Positions 22,282 through 33,679 of a DNA stretch of 64,000 nucleotides are shown piece after piece. The notes below the pieces were generated by a model that saw nothing but the letters and a program-made list of their open reading frames with translations, did not search any database and was not told where the DNA came from. Position 1 is the first letter of the stretch, and every line of letters begins with the position of its first letter. The position numbers were made by a program, and so were the translations under genes. Source of the DNA: Bisporella sp. PMI_857 (taxonomy: Eukaryota > Ascomycota > Leotiomycetes > Helotiales > Helotiaceae); contig JAJSPD010000026.1 of assembly GCA_021307315.1 (NCBI GenBank), positions 62,001 to 126,000 of the forward strand, given 5' to 3'.

Positions 22282-23131
22282 ATGGACGCCGCAATCGACC
22301 TCTCCGATGCTTCAAAAGCATTGGACCTCTCTAATATTAGATTCCAGCTCATGTAAGTTCTCTTGACTAACTCTACCACGGAGTGCTTCTAACAACAGTA
22401 GTCGACTTGAGGATACAATCACGTTCCATCTCATTGAGCGTGTTCAGTTTCCGCTCAATGGGACAATCTACCAAGCAGGGGCTTTAAGAATTCCAACTTC
22501 CAACCTCAGTTTCTTTGACTGGACGCTCAGGGAGCGAGAGAAGCTAGACTCCCTTATCAGACGTTTCCAATCTCCAGACGAGTATCCTTTCTTCCCCGAC
22601 GCCGTTCAGGAACCAATTCTTCGACCATTATACTATCCAAAGATTCTACATACCAACGATGTCAATGTGAACGAGAAGATCAAGAAGACCTACATTGAGA
22701 CATTCCTTCCTAAAGTTTGTGCCGATTTTGGTCGGAAGGACAGAGGGGAGACGGAAGAAAACTATGGATCTGCAGCGACTTGCGACATCAACTGCTTACA
22801 AGCTCTGTCGCGCAGAATTCACTTTGGAAAATTCGTTGCAGAATCGAAGTTCCAGACAGAAACCGAATTGTACACAAGCCTGATCAAGGCAGGGGATAGG
22901 GAAGGTATTGGTGCAGCTATAACGAATGAAGCGGTTGAGAAGAAGGTCCTGGAGCGCCTGGGACTCAAAGCCAGGACCTACGGCACTGATCCAAGTATAG
23001 GTGCCGAAGGCTCTGTAAAGATTAATGTCGATGCGGTGGTGTCCATGTATAAGGACTTTGTCATTCCCCTCACCAAAGAGGTAGAGGTAGAATATTTGAT
23101 GCAAAGATTAAAGCCAGAGAAGGTAGGATAA
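22282..23131 (+). CDS. ARO7: Chorismate mutase
   Basis: This enzyme converts chorismate to prephenate, the first committed step to phenylalanine and tyrosine. Exons are 22282-22352 and 22399-23131, giving 267 residues, the size of the all-helical fungal AroQ type. Visible landmarks are [18 protein letters not shown] with the active-site Arg, [54 protein letters not shown] and the closing [14 protein letters not shown]; the last two carry active-site residues and the Thr/Glu of the allosteric domain in the yeast enzyme. The splice restores ISRLED across the intron. It converges on BCP1 with 25 nt between stops. Confidence 0.96.
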
Positions 23132-23156
23132 TAATCGTTAGTCAATGAACTGCATT

Positions 23157-24076
23157 TCATTGATGGCTGCCGATGTACTCGCCAATGGCTTTTACCGCGC
23201 CTTCAAACTTGCTTGCTTCTATCATAATTAAGGATCCTCGTGGTTTAATTCCCATATCCTGGAACGCTCTCTTACTATCCGCCATTCCTTCACCTTCCTC
23301 TTTTACGTAATCATACGTACCATACGCCAATGCATGCCGTTGCAGCACTTCGTCCTCAGGGTGGAAGTAGAAGGTTTCCCTGCTACCCTTTCCTGCCTTG
23401 CTCTTCTTCGTCTTTGGCGCATCCTCTTGGTCAAGCGTGGACTCAATCTCATGATATATTTTGGAGATGATAAGGTAATGTGTAAACTCGTATGGCTCCT
23501 TGTCTTCCACAGCAGCCTCTATTTCGTCAATGAGCATGTTATACAGTGGAGGTGAAAGTTCAGCCGGAACATTAATCAATCTTTCTGTAAGAATCAAGCC
23601 AACTTGTGCTGAAGACGAGAGCACTTCCGTAACTGGCGCGAGACCTTGACTCGACCTGGCCCGATCGCTGATATACCGTGTCAAGTCCTTGATAACTTTC
23701 TTTTCTCGGTGTTCGTGTAGATTAAGTGCTGTGAGAAATGCATAGGCATCCGTATCCTCGCCGTCAACTTTGACCGTTGAGCCAATGGTAGGTTGTGAGA
23801 GAATCAGATCTGCAAGAGCTGATAGATCGAACAATTGGGAGTCGGCATCGAGTAATTGTCGCACCAGATTTTTAAGGCCATGAAAGTCCACATCTGGCTT
23901 GAAATTGAACCATTCAAAGTCCACGTTCACCACATCCATATCCTAGATAATTCAGAAAGTGAGCTATGAAATATTGGCTGGAGACTTGCCTCATCGCTGC
24001 CACTTTCGTTATCCTCTGCCCGAGCTTTGGGGGCGTCAGGAAGAACTTCTGGGTCTCTAACTCTCTTCTTGACCAT
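23157..24076 (-). CDS. BCP1: BCP1/BCCIP-family nuclear export and ribosome-associated protein
   Basis: This is the fungal Bcp1 protein, known in yeast for nuclear export of Mss4 and as a chaperone of ribosomal protein L23; the animal homologue is BCCIP. Exons on the minus strand are 24076-23990 and 23942-23157, giving 290 residues. The first exon encodes a basic then acidic head ([19 protein letters not shown]). The second has [62 protein letters not shown] and a C-terminal [10 protein letters not shown]. The intron 23943-23989 begins with GC rather than GT (GAG|gcaagt), a recognised minor donor type. Residue order across the junction supports that splice. Confidence 0.93.
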
Positions 24077-24298
24077 TTTGAATGTGATTCTAGTATTTAA
24101 GTGCCGCAGATATCAGCGTCGAGTACTTTTGTAGACAATATCTTGGTGTACCAAAATTTCTTATCTACTATCTTCACGTGGTGCGGGGTCAGGTTGGCTG
24201 CGACTGCGGGACGACAAATTCAAAATTCGAAACAATTTTCGGTTCCCCTTCTTTGTGCCATCCCAGATATCCGATTGATCCAAAAACATATATCGAAG

Positions 24299-26092
24299 AT
24301 GGCACCCGAGGCAAAAGTCCCCGATGAGCCCCATAAGCTCTATGATACAATTCTTACTCTGGACTTTGGGTCGCAGTACACTCATCTTATCTCCAGACGG
24401 TTACGTGAACTCAATGTATGTGTTGAACAAAATAGAACCACATAATTTTCTGAGACATTGGTAATTAGGTCTACTCTGAGATGCTACCATGCACACAAAA
24501 ACTAGCAGATCTCTCCTGGACCCCTAAAGGAATTGTCCTATCAGGAGGTAAGGGGCAGAAAACATCTATCCAAATCCTATCTAATGCCTCTTCTGCACAG
24601 GACCGTACTCCGTCTACGATAATGATGCACCGCATGTTGACCCAGCAATCTTTGATCTTGGAATCCCAATTCTCGGAATATGTTATGGTCTCCAGGAGAT
24701 CGCATGGCACGAGAACATCGAGAACGTCAAGGCTGGAACCAAAAGAGAATATGGCCCAGCAAAGGTCCAAGCCAAGAGACACAATGGCCATGTAGATAAG
24801 CTGTTTGAGGGACTGGAAGATGACCTGGACGTCTACATGTCTCATGGTGACAAGCTTTCGAGCGCTCCTGCGGGCTTTCATACCATTGCTGAAACATCAA
24901 ACTCTCCATTCGCTGGTATCGCGCATGAAACTAAGCCTATTTATGGCATCCAATTCCACCCCGAGGTATGAGTAGCAGCTTCACATTTGGCGGGAAAGTA
25001 TGCTTATAGGATTTCTAGGTCACACATACACCACGGGGCATCAAGCTCCTAGAGAATTTCGCAGTGGGAATATGTGGTGCTAAACAAAACTGGACCATGG
25101 CAAAATTCTGTGATCTTGAAGTCGAGAAAATCCGTGCTCTAGTTGGTGAGAAGGGACAAGTTCTCGGCGCCGTCAGCGGAGGTGTCGATTCCTCCGTCTG
25201 CGCAGCTCTCATGCACAAAGCAATCGGCGACCGCTTTCACGCCGTGCTCGTTGACAACGGCTGCATGCGCCTCAACGAATGCGAGCAAGTCAAGGAGACC
25301 CTTGAGAGAAATCTCGGGATAAACCTGACAGTAGTCGATGCGTCCGATCTCTTCCTCGACCGCCTAAAAGGCATTGTCGACAAGCCCGAGCAGAAAAGAA
25401 AGGTGATGGGCAACACATTCATCGACATCTTTGAGCAAGAAGCCATCAAGATCGAGGAAGCAGCCGCCAACTCACCCAAAGCCGGGAAAATCGAGTGGTT
25501 TCTCCAAGGCACGTTGTACCCAGACGTCATCGAGTCCATCTCCTTCAAAGGCCCCTCCGCGACCATCAAAACGCACCATAACGTCGGAGGCCTGCCTGAG
25601 CGTATGAAAAACGGGCAGGGGCTGAAACTCATCGAGCCTCTGCGAGAGCTCTTCAAAGACGAGGCCCGCGAGCTAGGCAGACAGCTTGGACTACCGGAGG
25701 AGCTCGTGATGCGCCATCCCTTCCCTGGGCCTGGGATTTGCATTCGCGTCGTGGGCGAAGTAACACGGGAACGCGTCGAGATAGCACGAAAAGCAGACCA
25801 CATCTTCATCGAGGAGATCCGCGCGGCGGGGCTGTACAACGAGATCTCGCAAGCGTACGCCGCGCTGCTCGCCGTGAACGCCGTCGGCGTCCAGGGCGAC
25901 AAACGCGTCCACGCCCCGGTCATCGCGCTCCGCGCCGTAAAGACCACGGATTTCATGACCGCCGACGTCTTCGACTTCAGCAGGGCCTTCACCCAAAAGG
26001 TCGCTAGCAGGATCATGAACGAGGTCAACGGTATCAGCCGCGTCTTCTACGACGAGACGCCCAAGCCGCCAGGAACCATCGAGATGGAATGA
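24299..26092 (+). CDS. GUA1: GMP synthase (glutamine-hydrolysing)
   Basis: This enzyme makes GMP from XMP using glutamine and ATP, the last step of guanylate synthesis. Exons are 24299-24415, 24469-24547, 24601-24965 and 25019-26092, giving 544 residues. The N-terminal class I amidotransferase domain has [10 protein letters not shown], then the nucleophile elbow GICYGLQEI with catalytic Cys, and GIQFHPE carrying the catalytic His and Glu. The ATP pyrophosphatase P-loop is SGGVDSS. The C-terminal dimerisation domain has [16 protein letters not shown] and ends KPPGTIEME. All four exon phases agree. It is divergent from BCP1 with a 222-nt shared promoter. Confidence 0.97.
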
Positions 26093-27192
26093 GCACGAGG
26101 ACCTAGGTTGGGCTGCCTGAGGGAGGTAGTTATCTCTCATTTGGAAGAGAGTTTTTGGCATTGGAATACCCTGATTAGCGGCGTTTTTGTTGGGCATCGG
26201 TGGAAATAGACGTAGAGCAAAAACAAAAAGTAAACAGAAAAAAGTGGAAATAGATATATATGCTACATACCACGGACCAACCCGGCCTGCTTCTTACTTC
26301 TCACCCTCTTTTGTCTAGGAAGTGCGTTGCTTCCTTGAAATTGTGAGCACTTGTATCGACGGAATGCCTGAGCTTCAGCAAGAGATTAGTCCATTTAAGC
26401 GATAGGCCGGACATCTTACTACTTCCTTCCTGGATTCCTTATCCTGCATTGCCGTAGATGATATCAATTGGGCTGGTCTAATCCAAGACTAGACGCGAGA
26501 AGCGCTCTTCTGAAACCGTAGCTGGTAGCCCTCACTATTGTCTTTCAAAAACTAAATGATAAACACCCCGCCTCTCGTAAATGTATATCTGCATTCATCA
26601 TATCATCTTCTCTACGAACCCTACTTTCAAGGTATGCTAATACATGCTATGCTTCTTGCATTCCATTATCCTACTCACACACTCCAAAAAACACTCAGTC
26701 CCCCAGGTCTTCCATCTTCCAACACTTCCAATAACAACGTCCTATGAACATAATCTCCAACTGCTCAAGCTCAATACAAGAATTTGGGTATATGGAAAAA
26801 AAGGCGTGTATGTAAAGCATCGTTGTGCGATGACACGAAACGCATGGCTCCGCGATGTATTAGAAGCTTACGGCTAATAAGCCGCAGGCTTATGTTTATG
26901 CTGTTTGTATGATGCGTCCCCTCTTTGATGTGACGGCAAGGAGGAAGGTGAGATCTAGAACGTAATAGGCGTGAAATGAGAGGTAAGTAATGGTGCGGTA
27001 TTGGCCAGGAGTCTTTGCCACCAAATGCGTTTGTGTTATAGGTAGCAGATGTGCAGGCCAAGGTCGAAAGTCTATGTAGACAGGGCATTAAAAATCCATA
27101 AGCCAAGAACGCCGACACCGTCATAAGCCGTAGAATGTAGAATATAAAGAAGTCTTCGATCATGGATTTGTGCCTTAGTGATCTGGAACAGT
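26093..27192. other. Intergenic region downstream of GMP synthase
   Basis: This 1.1 kb stretch lies between the convergent GMP synthase and SH3-protein stops. Short open frames exist but none has family character. I see no RNA gene or repeat. Confidence 0.5.
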
Positions 27193-29069
27193 TTACCCGG
27201 TTTCTGTTGAGCCATCGCCTTCGATGGTTTTCCTCCAATGATCAGGAAGACAGACGCAAACCAGAGGGAAAGCCTTTATTTCTCCGTTTGCGGGTGGGGA
27301 CTGCTCCCTGCGTCCTGAAGTGTTCGAAACACCACTGTCACGCTGAGGATTGTGTTTCGCTTCCCAGTCGTCGGCCCGCTCATCGATCAGCACTCCAGTT
27401 GCCCACCCATCATCCCATATTCCAACAACCTTTAGCATATCGCCTCTCTCCAGAGCAAACTCATCTCCGGCACGTGGCTGATAGGCCCAAAGTGTTGCAA
27501 CTTTATCCCCGGGATGGATCTCGTCTTGCGAGTAGTAATCTTTGAAGAATGGCAATTGCTCCGATTGTTGGCTCGCAACACCTTGAGGCGATGACATATC
27601 ACCGCCACTGCCAGAAATAGGTGACTGTGGGAGTCCTTCACTCAAAACTGAATTGCTGGATAAAGAGCCATGCCTCCTGCCGGTTGGTGGCGGCCGGAGA
27701 ACTCCACCTTGATTATTCGAGACTGGACTATCCCCATACTCATCAGACGACGATTGATCGTGATGTCTTCTTCGTCCCGCCGCTGCTGCGGCTGCTGCGG
27801 CGCCGGCTCCCCCAACATTTGATCGAGGTGGTGAATCTGATGAATGTCCTTCCAGTGCTGACATTCTTGCAATCCGGCCTCCAGGAAGCACCTCGTAACC
27901 TTCTGGTGTTGTTGTGGCACCAACAGGATTATAGGCCATACCTTGGCTCTGACGTCCTCCTCTTCTAGCAGGGGATGGCTGATTGAAAACGCTGCCATGC
28001 TGGCTTCCACGTCGTCGACGCAGGCAATAAATAAGTAGAATGATGAGTGCGATGATTAGTGCCAGTAAAGCAATCGATCCAATCACAATACCTGCAATTG
28101 CACCACCAGATAATCCACTTCGTCCACCCGAAGACGGCGAACTTGTAGAAGAAGAACCTGAAGTTGGTGTGGATGTTACAGTTGCAGTAGGCAAGCCCGT
28201 CGAGAAGGTCATTACCTTAGTGATAGATGGCAGCACCACATTGGCACACCTTTCTTCTGCTCCCGAGTTATAGCAACAAGTGTCTGTGCTATTTTGTCCC
28301 CCAGCAGCACAATACTGACAAAAGCCAAGCGTGCTATTTGCAAAGCCACAGTCATTAGGCTCATTATCGGCGCCATCTACACAGGTTCCACTCAGCGAAT
28401 TTGTGGGTAAAGCACAGTTAGTGAAGTCTGCTCTGATTTGAGCATCCGCATCAGATCCGGGGTTCGAACACAATGATGTGTCTGCGACAATCAATGACTC
28501 GCTGGTAGCTTGTTGCGCCTGGTGAAAGTCAACAGACGATCTAAAAGGTATGGTTATGTGAGGACTTACACATGTCTCTGCGCAGACTGGCCTTGAATTC
28601 TCATTTGACAGACCGCATGCTGTTTTCGAATTTTGTATTATTGCATTACAGATTACGGTTGTGGTAAAGCGTGCGTAGTAGTTGCTCGTATTCGTCAGGT
28701 TTATGCTATCACACCCAAATATATTCTGGTACCTGCATATTGCATTAGCTCTCAGAACGCAACCGAGGACGGGTAACTCTTACTTGTATTGGATGTAGTT
28801 TGTCGAGACGTAGGAGCTCAGCTGTTGATCGAATGTATCCGTACTCGAGACAAAAGCAAGAAAGGGACTATTTGTAGAAATGATTAGCTTTGCACCTCCC
28901 CTCCAGGACAATCCACCTACAATAACGCGACCAAAGTGCTATCGGTTGATATGGAAGCCGATTGGAAGGCAGGACATTGACTCGAGCCGGTGAGTGGGAT
29001 GCAATTATTCTGTGCCATTGATACCGGGGCAGCCACGATGATTGATAGCAGCGCTGCTCTCATCTTCAT
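27193..29069 (-). CDS. Cell-surface Cys-rich / transmembrane / SH3 protein
   Basis: This is a type I membrane protein of 573 residues. Exons on the minus strand are 29069-28921, 28867-28784, 28732-28570 and 28518-27193. A signal peptide (MKMRAALLSIIVAAPVSMA) leads a Cys-rich extracellular part with many potential N-glycosylation sites, including NNC..CP and CGFANSTLGFCQYC. A Ser/Thr stretch and one long span (GAIAGIVIGSIALLALIIAL..) come next, with LRRRR as stop-transfer. The cytosolic tail has an Ala run and then an SH3 domain: TLWAYQPRAGDEFALERGD, then WDDGWATGV. This layout recalls the fungal Fus1-like and plasma-membrane SH3 proteins that scaffold signalling at polarised sites. The ligand is unknown. 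Confidence 0.87.
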
Positions 29070-29585
29070 GCCTGTTGACCTGTTATTCCTCCGCCTCGGA
29101 TTGATTTGAGCCTCGTCCTTTAACATCGCTTTGATCGTGCTCGTTTGAGGTTGAGAGAATGGCGGGATCTCCATCACGGCGAATCGATTCGCATGGTGAA
29201 TTGACAATAGCTGGGCCGTCTTGATGTCGTGGTTCTCTCCTGGCAGCTCCTCCCTCATAGTTCGAGTGCTATTCGCCGTCACCCGTTACATCTACGCGCG
29301 GGCGTCTGGCTCCTCCCCTTTTTTGACGATATCGAAGCGTAAGCGTTGATTGTAGCTTAAAAACAAAATAACCAAACCTCAACTAAACCAAAAAGCCGCC
29401 GTTGACAAGCAACCCGTAGAAGGGAACCTTTGGCGCAGATGAAATGAAAAACGAAAAACGAGTGACTGGAGACGGGGTGTGAAGGAGTGTGTGTGGTGGA
29501 TGGTTGGACAGGTTAGGAGTGGAGAGAGGCAGGAGAGAGGGAGGGTAACAATACAGGTAACAGAAAAGAAAGAAGGAGAGATGGT

Positions 29586-29803
29586 TGGGGGGGGATTAGC
29601 AAGGGGGGGGGGGAGGGCAAGCTACAGAATGAATAGGTATGAATAGAAATGAGATTTGGCGGGTTTTTGCAGCGTCAGACTGGTTGTAGTAGACAAGGGG
29701 GGGGTTGGCAGCCAAGAAGGAAAGAGCCAGGCGAGCGAGACGCGCCAGGCTGGAACTGGGTAGAGGGTGGTAGGTGCATAACAAAGGGGACCAGGGGGGG
29801 GGA
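29586..29803 (+). repeat. Cluster of long G-runs upstream of the SH3-protein gene
   Basis: Runs of eight or more G occur near 29587-29594, 29605-29615, 29697-29705 and 29794-29802 on the plus strand. They are embedded in purine-rich, low-complexity sequence about 0.5-0.7 kb upstream of the minus-strand gene. Such runs can form G-quadruplexes. Confidence 0.7.
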
Positions 29804-32399
29804 AGGTAAACAGAGTATCGTAGAAAAGTACGGATGATAATGCTTGTACTGTACAGTAACTTGGCACCAAAATAAATAATTACAGTAAATAAAATAGTAA
29901 CAAGGCACGCGCATAGTGTACTAATTATTGTATCAGTAATTAAATTTATAATAAATTGGGGGAGTTCAAGGTCAAGGTAGTACTACCATGAGGCGAACAA
30001 GCCAGAGATGATCCCGCTCTCAGATCCCTTTTTTTTTTTTTCTTCATCAGATGCCCGTGTTTAAAACTTAACTATAAGTATATCCACATCATATCTCCCA
30101 TGAATATGAACATGAAGATGGAGATGAATGCAGACTTGGAAACGTTGATACTTTTGATCCATTCCATCCAGACTTTTGCGGGCGGATGAACTGGAACACC
30201 AAGCGCGGCCACCCCCCCAGCACATATAAAGCACTTCTGAGACTTTTTTGTTTAGATCCTGTACGTATCGCGTGGTAAACAGCATTCTCCCGCTGCAATG
30301 GTTGGCCCTGGCTGGCGGAACTTTCCAATATCATTGGCTCCAAGGAGAATTACTGAACTACTTCAACTAGGGGGCAAGGAAGGGGTTGGGGGGTTACGAG
30401 CGTGCGCGCTTTGTCGTCTTTGGTTTAGCGGTTCCTGGGAAATGAGAGTTGTGAATTGAGCTGCAGCAAAAACAACCCATCGAAAATGCGGCAAGATTTC
30501 CTTTTTTGGTGAGATGAATTGCGACGTTGCGCTTGTCCCTCCAATCAATCTTCCCCATAGCCCTCGTTTTCCGGTGTGTGCAAAATATCGGTTCATCAAC
30601 AGTATCCTTTTCAGCTCCCCGAAAAAGTTTAAGTAAGTAGCTTTCAGGGCTTGAGTTACAGCACTACTTATAAACTTTCCGTCCCGGTTACCAATCTTTT
30701 CCGCAGGAGGTAAAGGGTTCAACTTAAAAATATCGATATGTAACGCGTTGGGATTGATGAAGCAACTGTATCGGGACGCCGGAGGTTGAGCCTCGATATT
30801 CCTAAAGCTTGGGCTGAAATCACGCACACTGGAAATGACCCCTTCAATGTCAGCCATCTGCTGGTGGCTTTCATGTTCATCCAGTATTTCCTAGTCTCCG
30901 CACGACGGTAGATCTTGTGGACCAAAAAACAAAGAAAAAGAAGCTGCCTCCCTCGCCCGTCAAGTTTTGCTTTCTGCCGGACTTAAATCCTAATCAGCTT
31001 CACCTACTCCGCGTGGTTATGCATGCATGGCTGGCAGTTGATGTTTTAATGCCTTATGATACGTACAGACAGGGTGAGGTTTTCAAGATCTGTTTAGAAA
31101 CTGCATGGTTCGGCAAGATCTTTCTATATTAATAGCTGCCCGCACAAGGAGAATTCATGCGAATTGTTATTTCTGCATTAGCAGGCTTCCCCAGGATGTG
31201 ACTGCCGTCGCCAGCGAATACCACTCTTCAACAGGTTTTGGCCAGCACCTAAAACGTCTGAAGACAGGGTTGCGTTTGGAGAAAATATCCCCGATCAATT
31301 ATCCGGATGTTTTTTTGTTTGGTTTTTTGTTTGGTTTGGTTTAGCTCCTACGGTAATAAGTATGAGAAAAGAGATGTGAGTATTGCTGACAAGCAGATAT
31401 TATGCTGGCTCAGGCTACCTGGCTCTGATGAATTCCCAGACTAGATGATCATCATCGATTACAACATGGCTTCGGAAATTGTCAGATTGAAGTCGGATAG
31501 ATTCCTTGTCAGCCCGAGCCGTTTGATCGGTTTGATCGTCCAGCCCAATCCACGCTTTTCCCTTTGTAGCCATGAGATATAAACACCCCCAGTTTCAAGA
31601 TTATCGACAAACAACGAAATGGCTTCTCTGTAAAATGGATAAAATGAATCAATGCCAAGAAGGTTGAAAGAAAAGGCCGAAAAAAAAACAAGAAACAATA
31701 TCGGAAATAGTAGCAGAATACAGTCTCTGGCCTTACCACTCTTCACGACTTTCGGAGAGTGTTTGATTGCCCCTTCTCGACCTGTGCCAGCTTCATGCAG
31801 CGACATAAGCAAGGAGATCCCGAATACGGACAAAGAGGCGGATAGAAATTGCGAAGTCTGGAGAATGAAATCGCAAATATTCCCAAAATGCTTACCATGC
31901 TTTCATGCGTCCGGATTCTGGCTTTGACCTAGAAGTCTGAGATCAAGTTGTTTGATGTCTTGCTAACAATACATGACTAGTATGGAGCCTGTGCTGACGC
32001 GTTTGTTGTTGGAACAAAGTATCCAATTCAAGAATTGCAAGCTATAAAGTATTTGCCAAGCAAAATGTGCTGCATTCGCCGAAACTCTCTTTTGCGGCAA
32101 TGTCCTTTTGGCTCTCGCCTTGATCCTCTCAGTCACATTTGCTTGTCAAGGTCGAGAATCTTTTAAAAAATTTGGAGCCCTCATTTCAGGTTATTTGGTT
32201 TTGCTCTCGTTACTCTGTGCAGAGAGTCCCACTATGATGACAGTGAGGATGTCACATTATAACTGAATGACGTAGCTCAATTGACATTTCCACTAACAGC
32301 CTTTCCCTTCCACAACCATGGGCATGAGCATATTTCTTCCACATCTTTGAAACTATCAATTGAAACTTCTCAAGGGCCCTCCTACTACCACTTCTAATT

Positions 32400-32792
32400 A
32401 AAACACTTCCAATTTTCAAAACGAGTGGCAGCGGAACTTCAAACGTCGGAACTCTAATGTGTACGAGGCTAGGGACCAAAGAAACGTTAAGCAGGCCGAT
32501 ATCGATAAGGCGAAGAACGAGAACCGCTTTCATGAAGGAAAGGAGCACAGTCATTTAGATGACTCCAAGGATTCAAGAACCATTGCCAACAAGCTCGCGA
32601 GAGAGGAGAAGGTGCGTTAAAGGCAGTATACAGCATCAAGGAGAGGAAGAAGAAGAGAGTGAGGAGACCAAGGCATTCAAGCAAGACCCGACACTGCCTG
32701 TTAGCCTTCCGTACCATTCTGGTGGTTTAAATACTGCTAATAACAGAGGAACAGGTCAAGCTACATGGAAACGAACCAAGCAAAGTAAGTGG
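32400..32792 (+). pseudogene. Degraded coding relic (Lys/Glu-rich protein fragment)
   Basis: From about 32400 to 32612 one frame is open without an ATG and reads like real protein: NEWQRNFKRR, YEARDQRNV, DIDKAKNENRF, DDSKDSRTIANKLAREEK. It then meets a TAA. A shifted frame continues with EEEEESEETKAF and DPTLP, and a third gives LHGNEPSK. The last two fragments resemble the DPTLPA..HGNEPSRG tail I recall from small conserved fungal proteins. Connecting them needs introns far below normal size or several indels, so a decayed gene copy is more likely than an active one. The parent gene is not in this window. Confidence 0.35.
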
Positions 32793-33679
32793 TGTTTAAG
32801 AAAGCTACTCTCTTTGCTAGAGATACTTTTCTCCTCGTCGAGATCTTTCAAGACACATAGAAACAGTATCCTAGGAAGAAATCTCGCTAATCACTGCTAT
32901 ATAGGGTGCTAAGATTATACCGAACTCCAAGCTGAGGAAGAAGCAGAACTAAAAACAAAGGGGAAAGGCATAAATGACGGTAAATAATATATTCTGTTGT
33001 TGAGCATGTAATGAAGTACTGGAGCATAAAAAAGAAAAACCTTGAAGAACCCATTCTTTTGCTATGGCTTAGTGATGCTGGCGTGAATATTCTCTGAGCT
33101 CCAGAGCTGTATGGCGGAAGCCTCAAGATCCGTGATCTGCCTCACTTTAGTTCTACTCTAACGGTATTACATTTTTTTTGTAACTCGGAAATAATATGAT
33201 GGTTGAACATGTCTAGGACCTTTGTACTCGAAACCCAAACATAACATTGGGTTGCAAGGCTTCAGCCTCGTCCTGGCGTGAAGTCATGAAGAAGTTATAT
33301 TTTGTCTCCATCTCCAGGAAATAACAAACAGAAAGGTAAAACAATGCTCTCAAGAAATCATTAACAGCTGTATCCTACCAATTATTTGAATCTATAATCA
33401 TATCTCCGCACTATGGCTTCACTTCTAAGTTTGCTACCTGTTATCACCCCACGCCTGCGCCACAGATTCTGAGCCACACATGGCAACTGTTTGCCTTGTA
33501 GTTGATGAGACAAACATCACCAGGAACAGGCTATTCGTCAGTTGAGTAAGATCACGGCTGTCCAGAGGAAATTCGGCACCCTAATCGTGCCTAGCAGCTT
33601 GAGGACGGCCAGAACTGTCCCAAGCTACAATACACTACGTCGATGACTTCTCCCAGATGACACCAAGCTCATCTCAACC

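Larger units (their letters stand above)
29070..33679. other. 4.6 kb region without a convincing intact gene
   Basis: This lies between divergent starts of the SH3 protein and Vps15. Several open frames of 60-165 codons occur (the longest on the minus strand at 30363-30857), but none shows domains, a signal peptide or splice logic. The region contains G-runs, a T-rich GTTTG stretch near 31310-31340, and a coding relic near 32.4-32.8 kb listed separately. Long regulatory DNA, a lncRNA or decayed genes are all possible. Confidence 0.5.

Noticed and set aside
25237..26028. Long antisense open frames over GMP synthase
   Set aside because: They lie opposite a GC-rich, strongly conserved exon and have no family character; they are shadows of the real gene.
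30363..30857. 164-codon minus-strand open frame in the gene-poor region
   Set aside because: Longest frame there, but composition is unremarkable and no motif or family resemblance was found.
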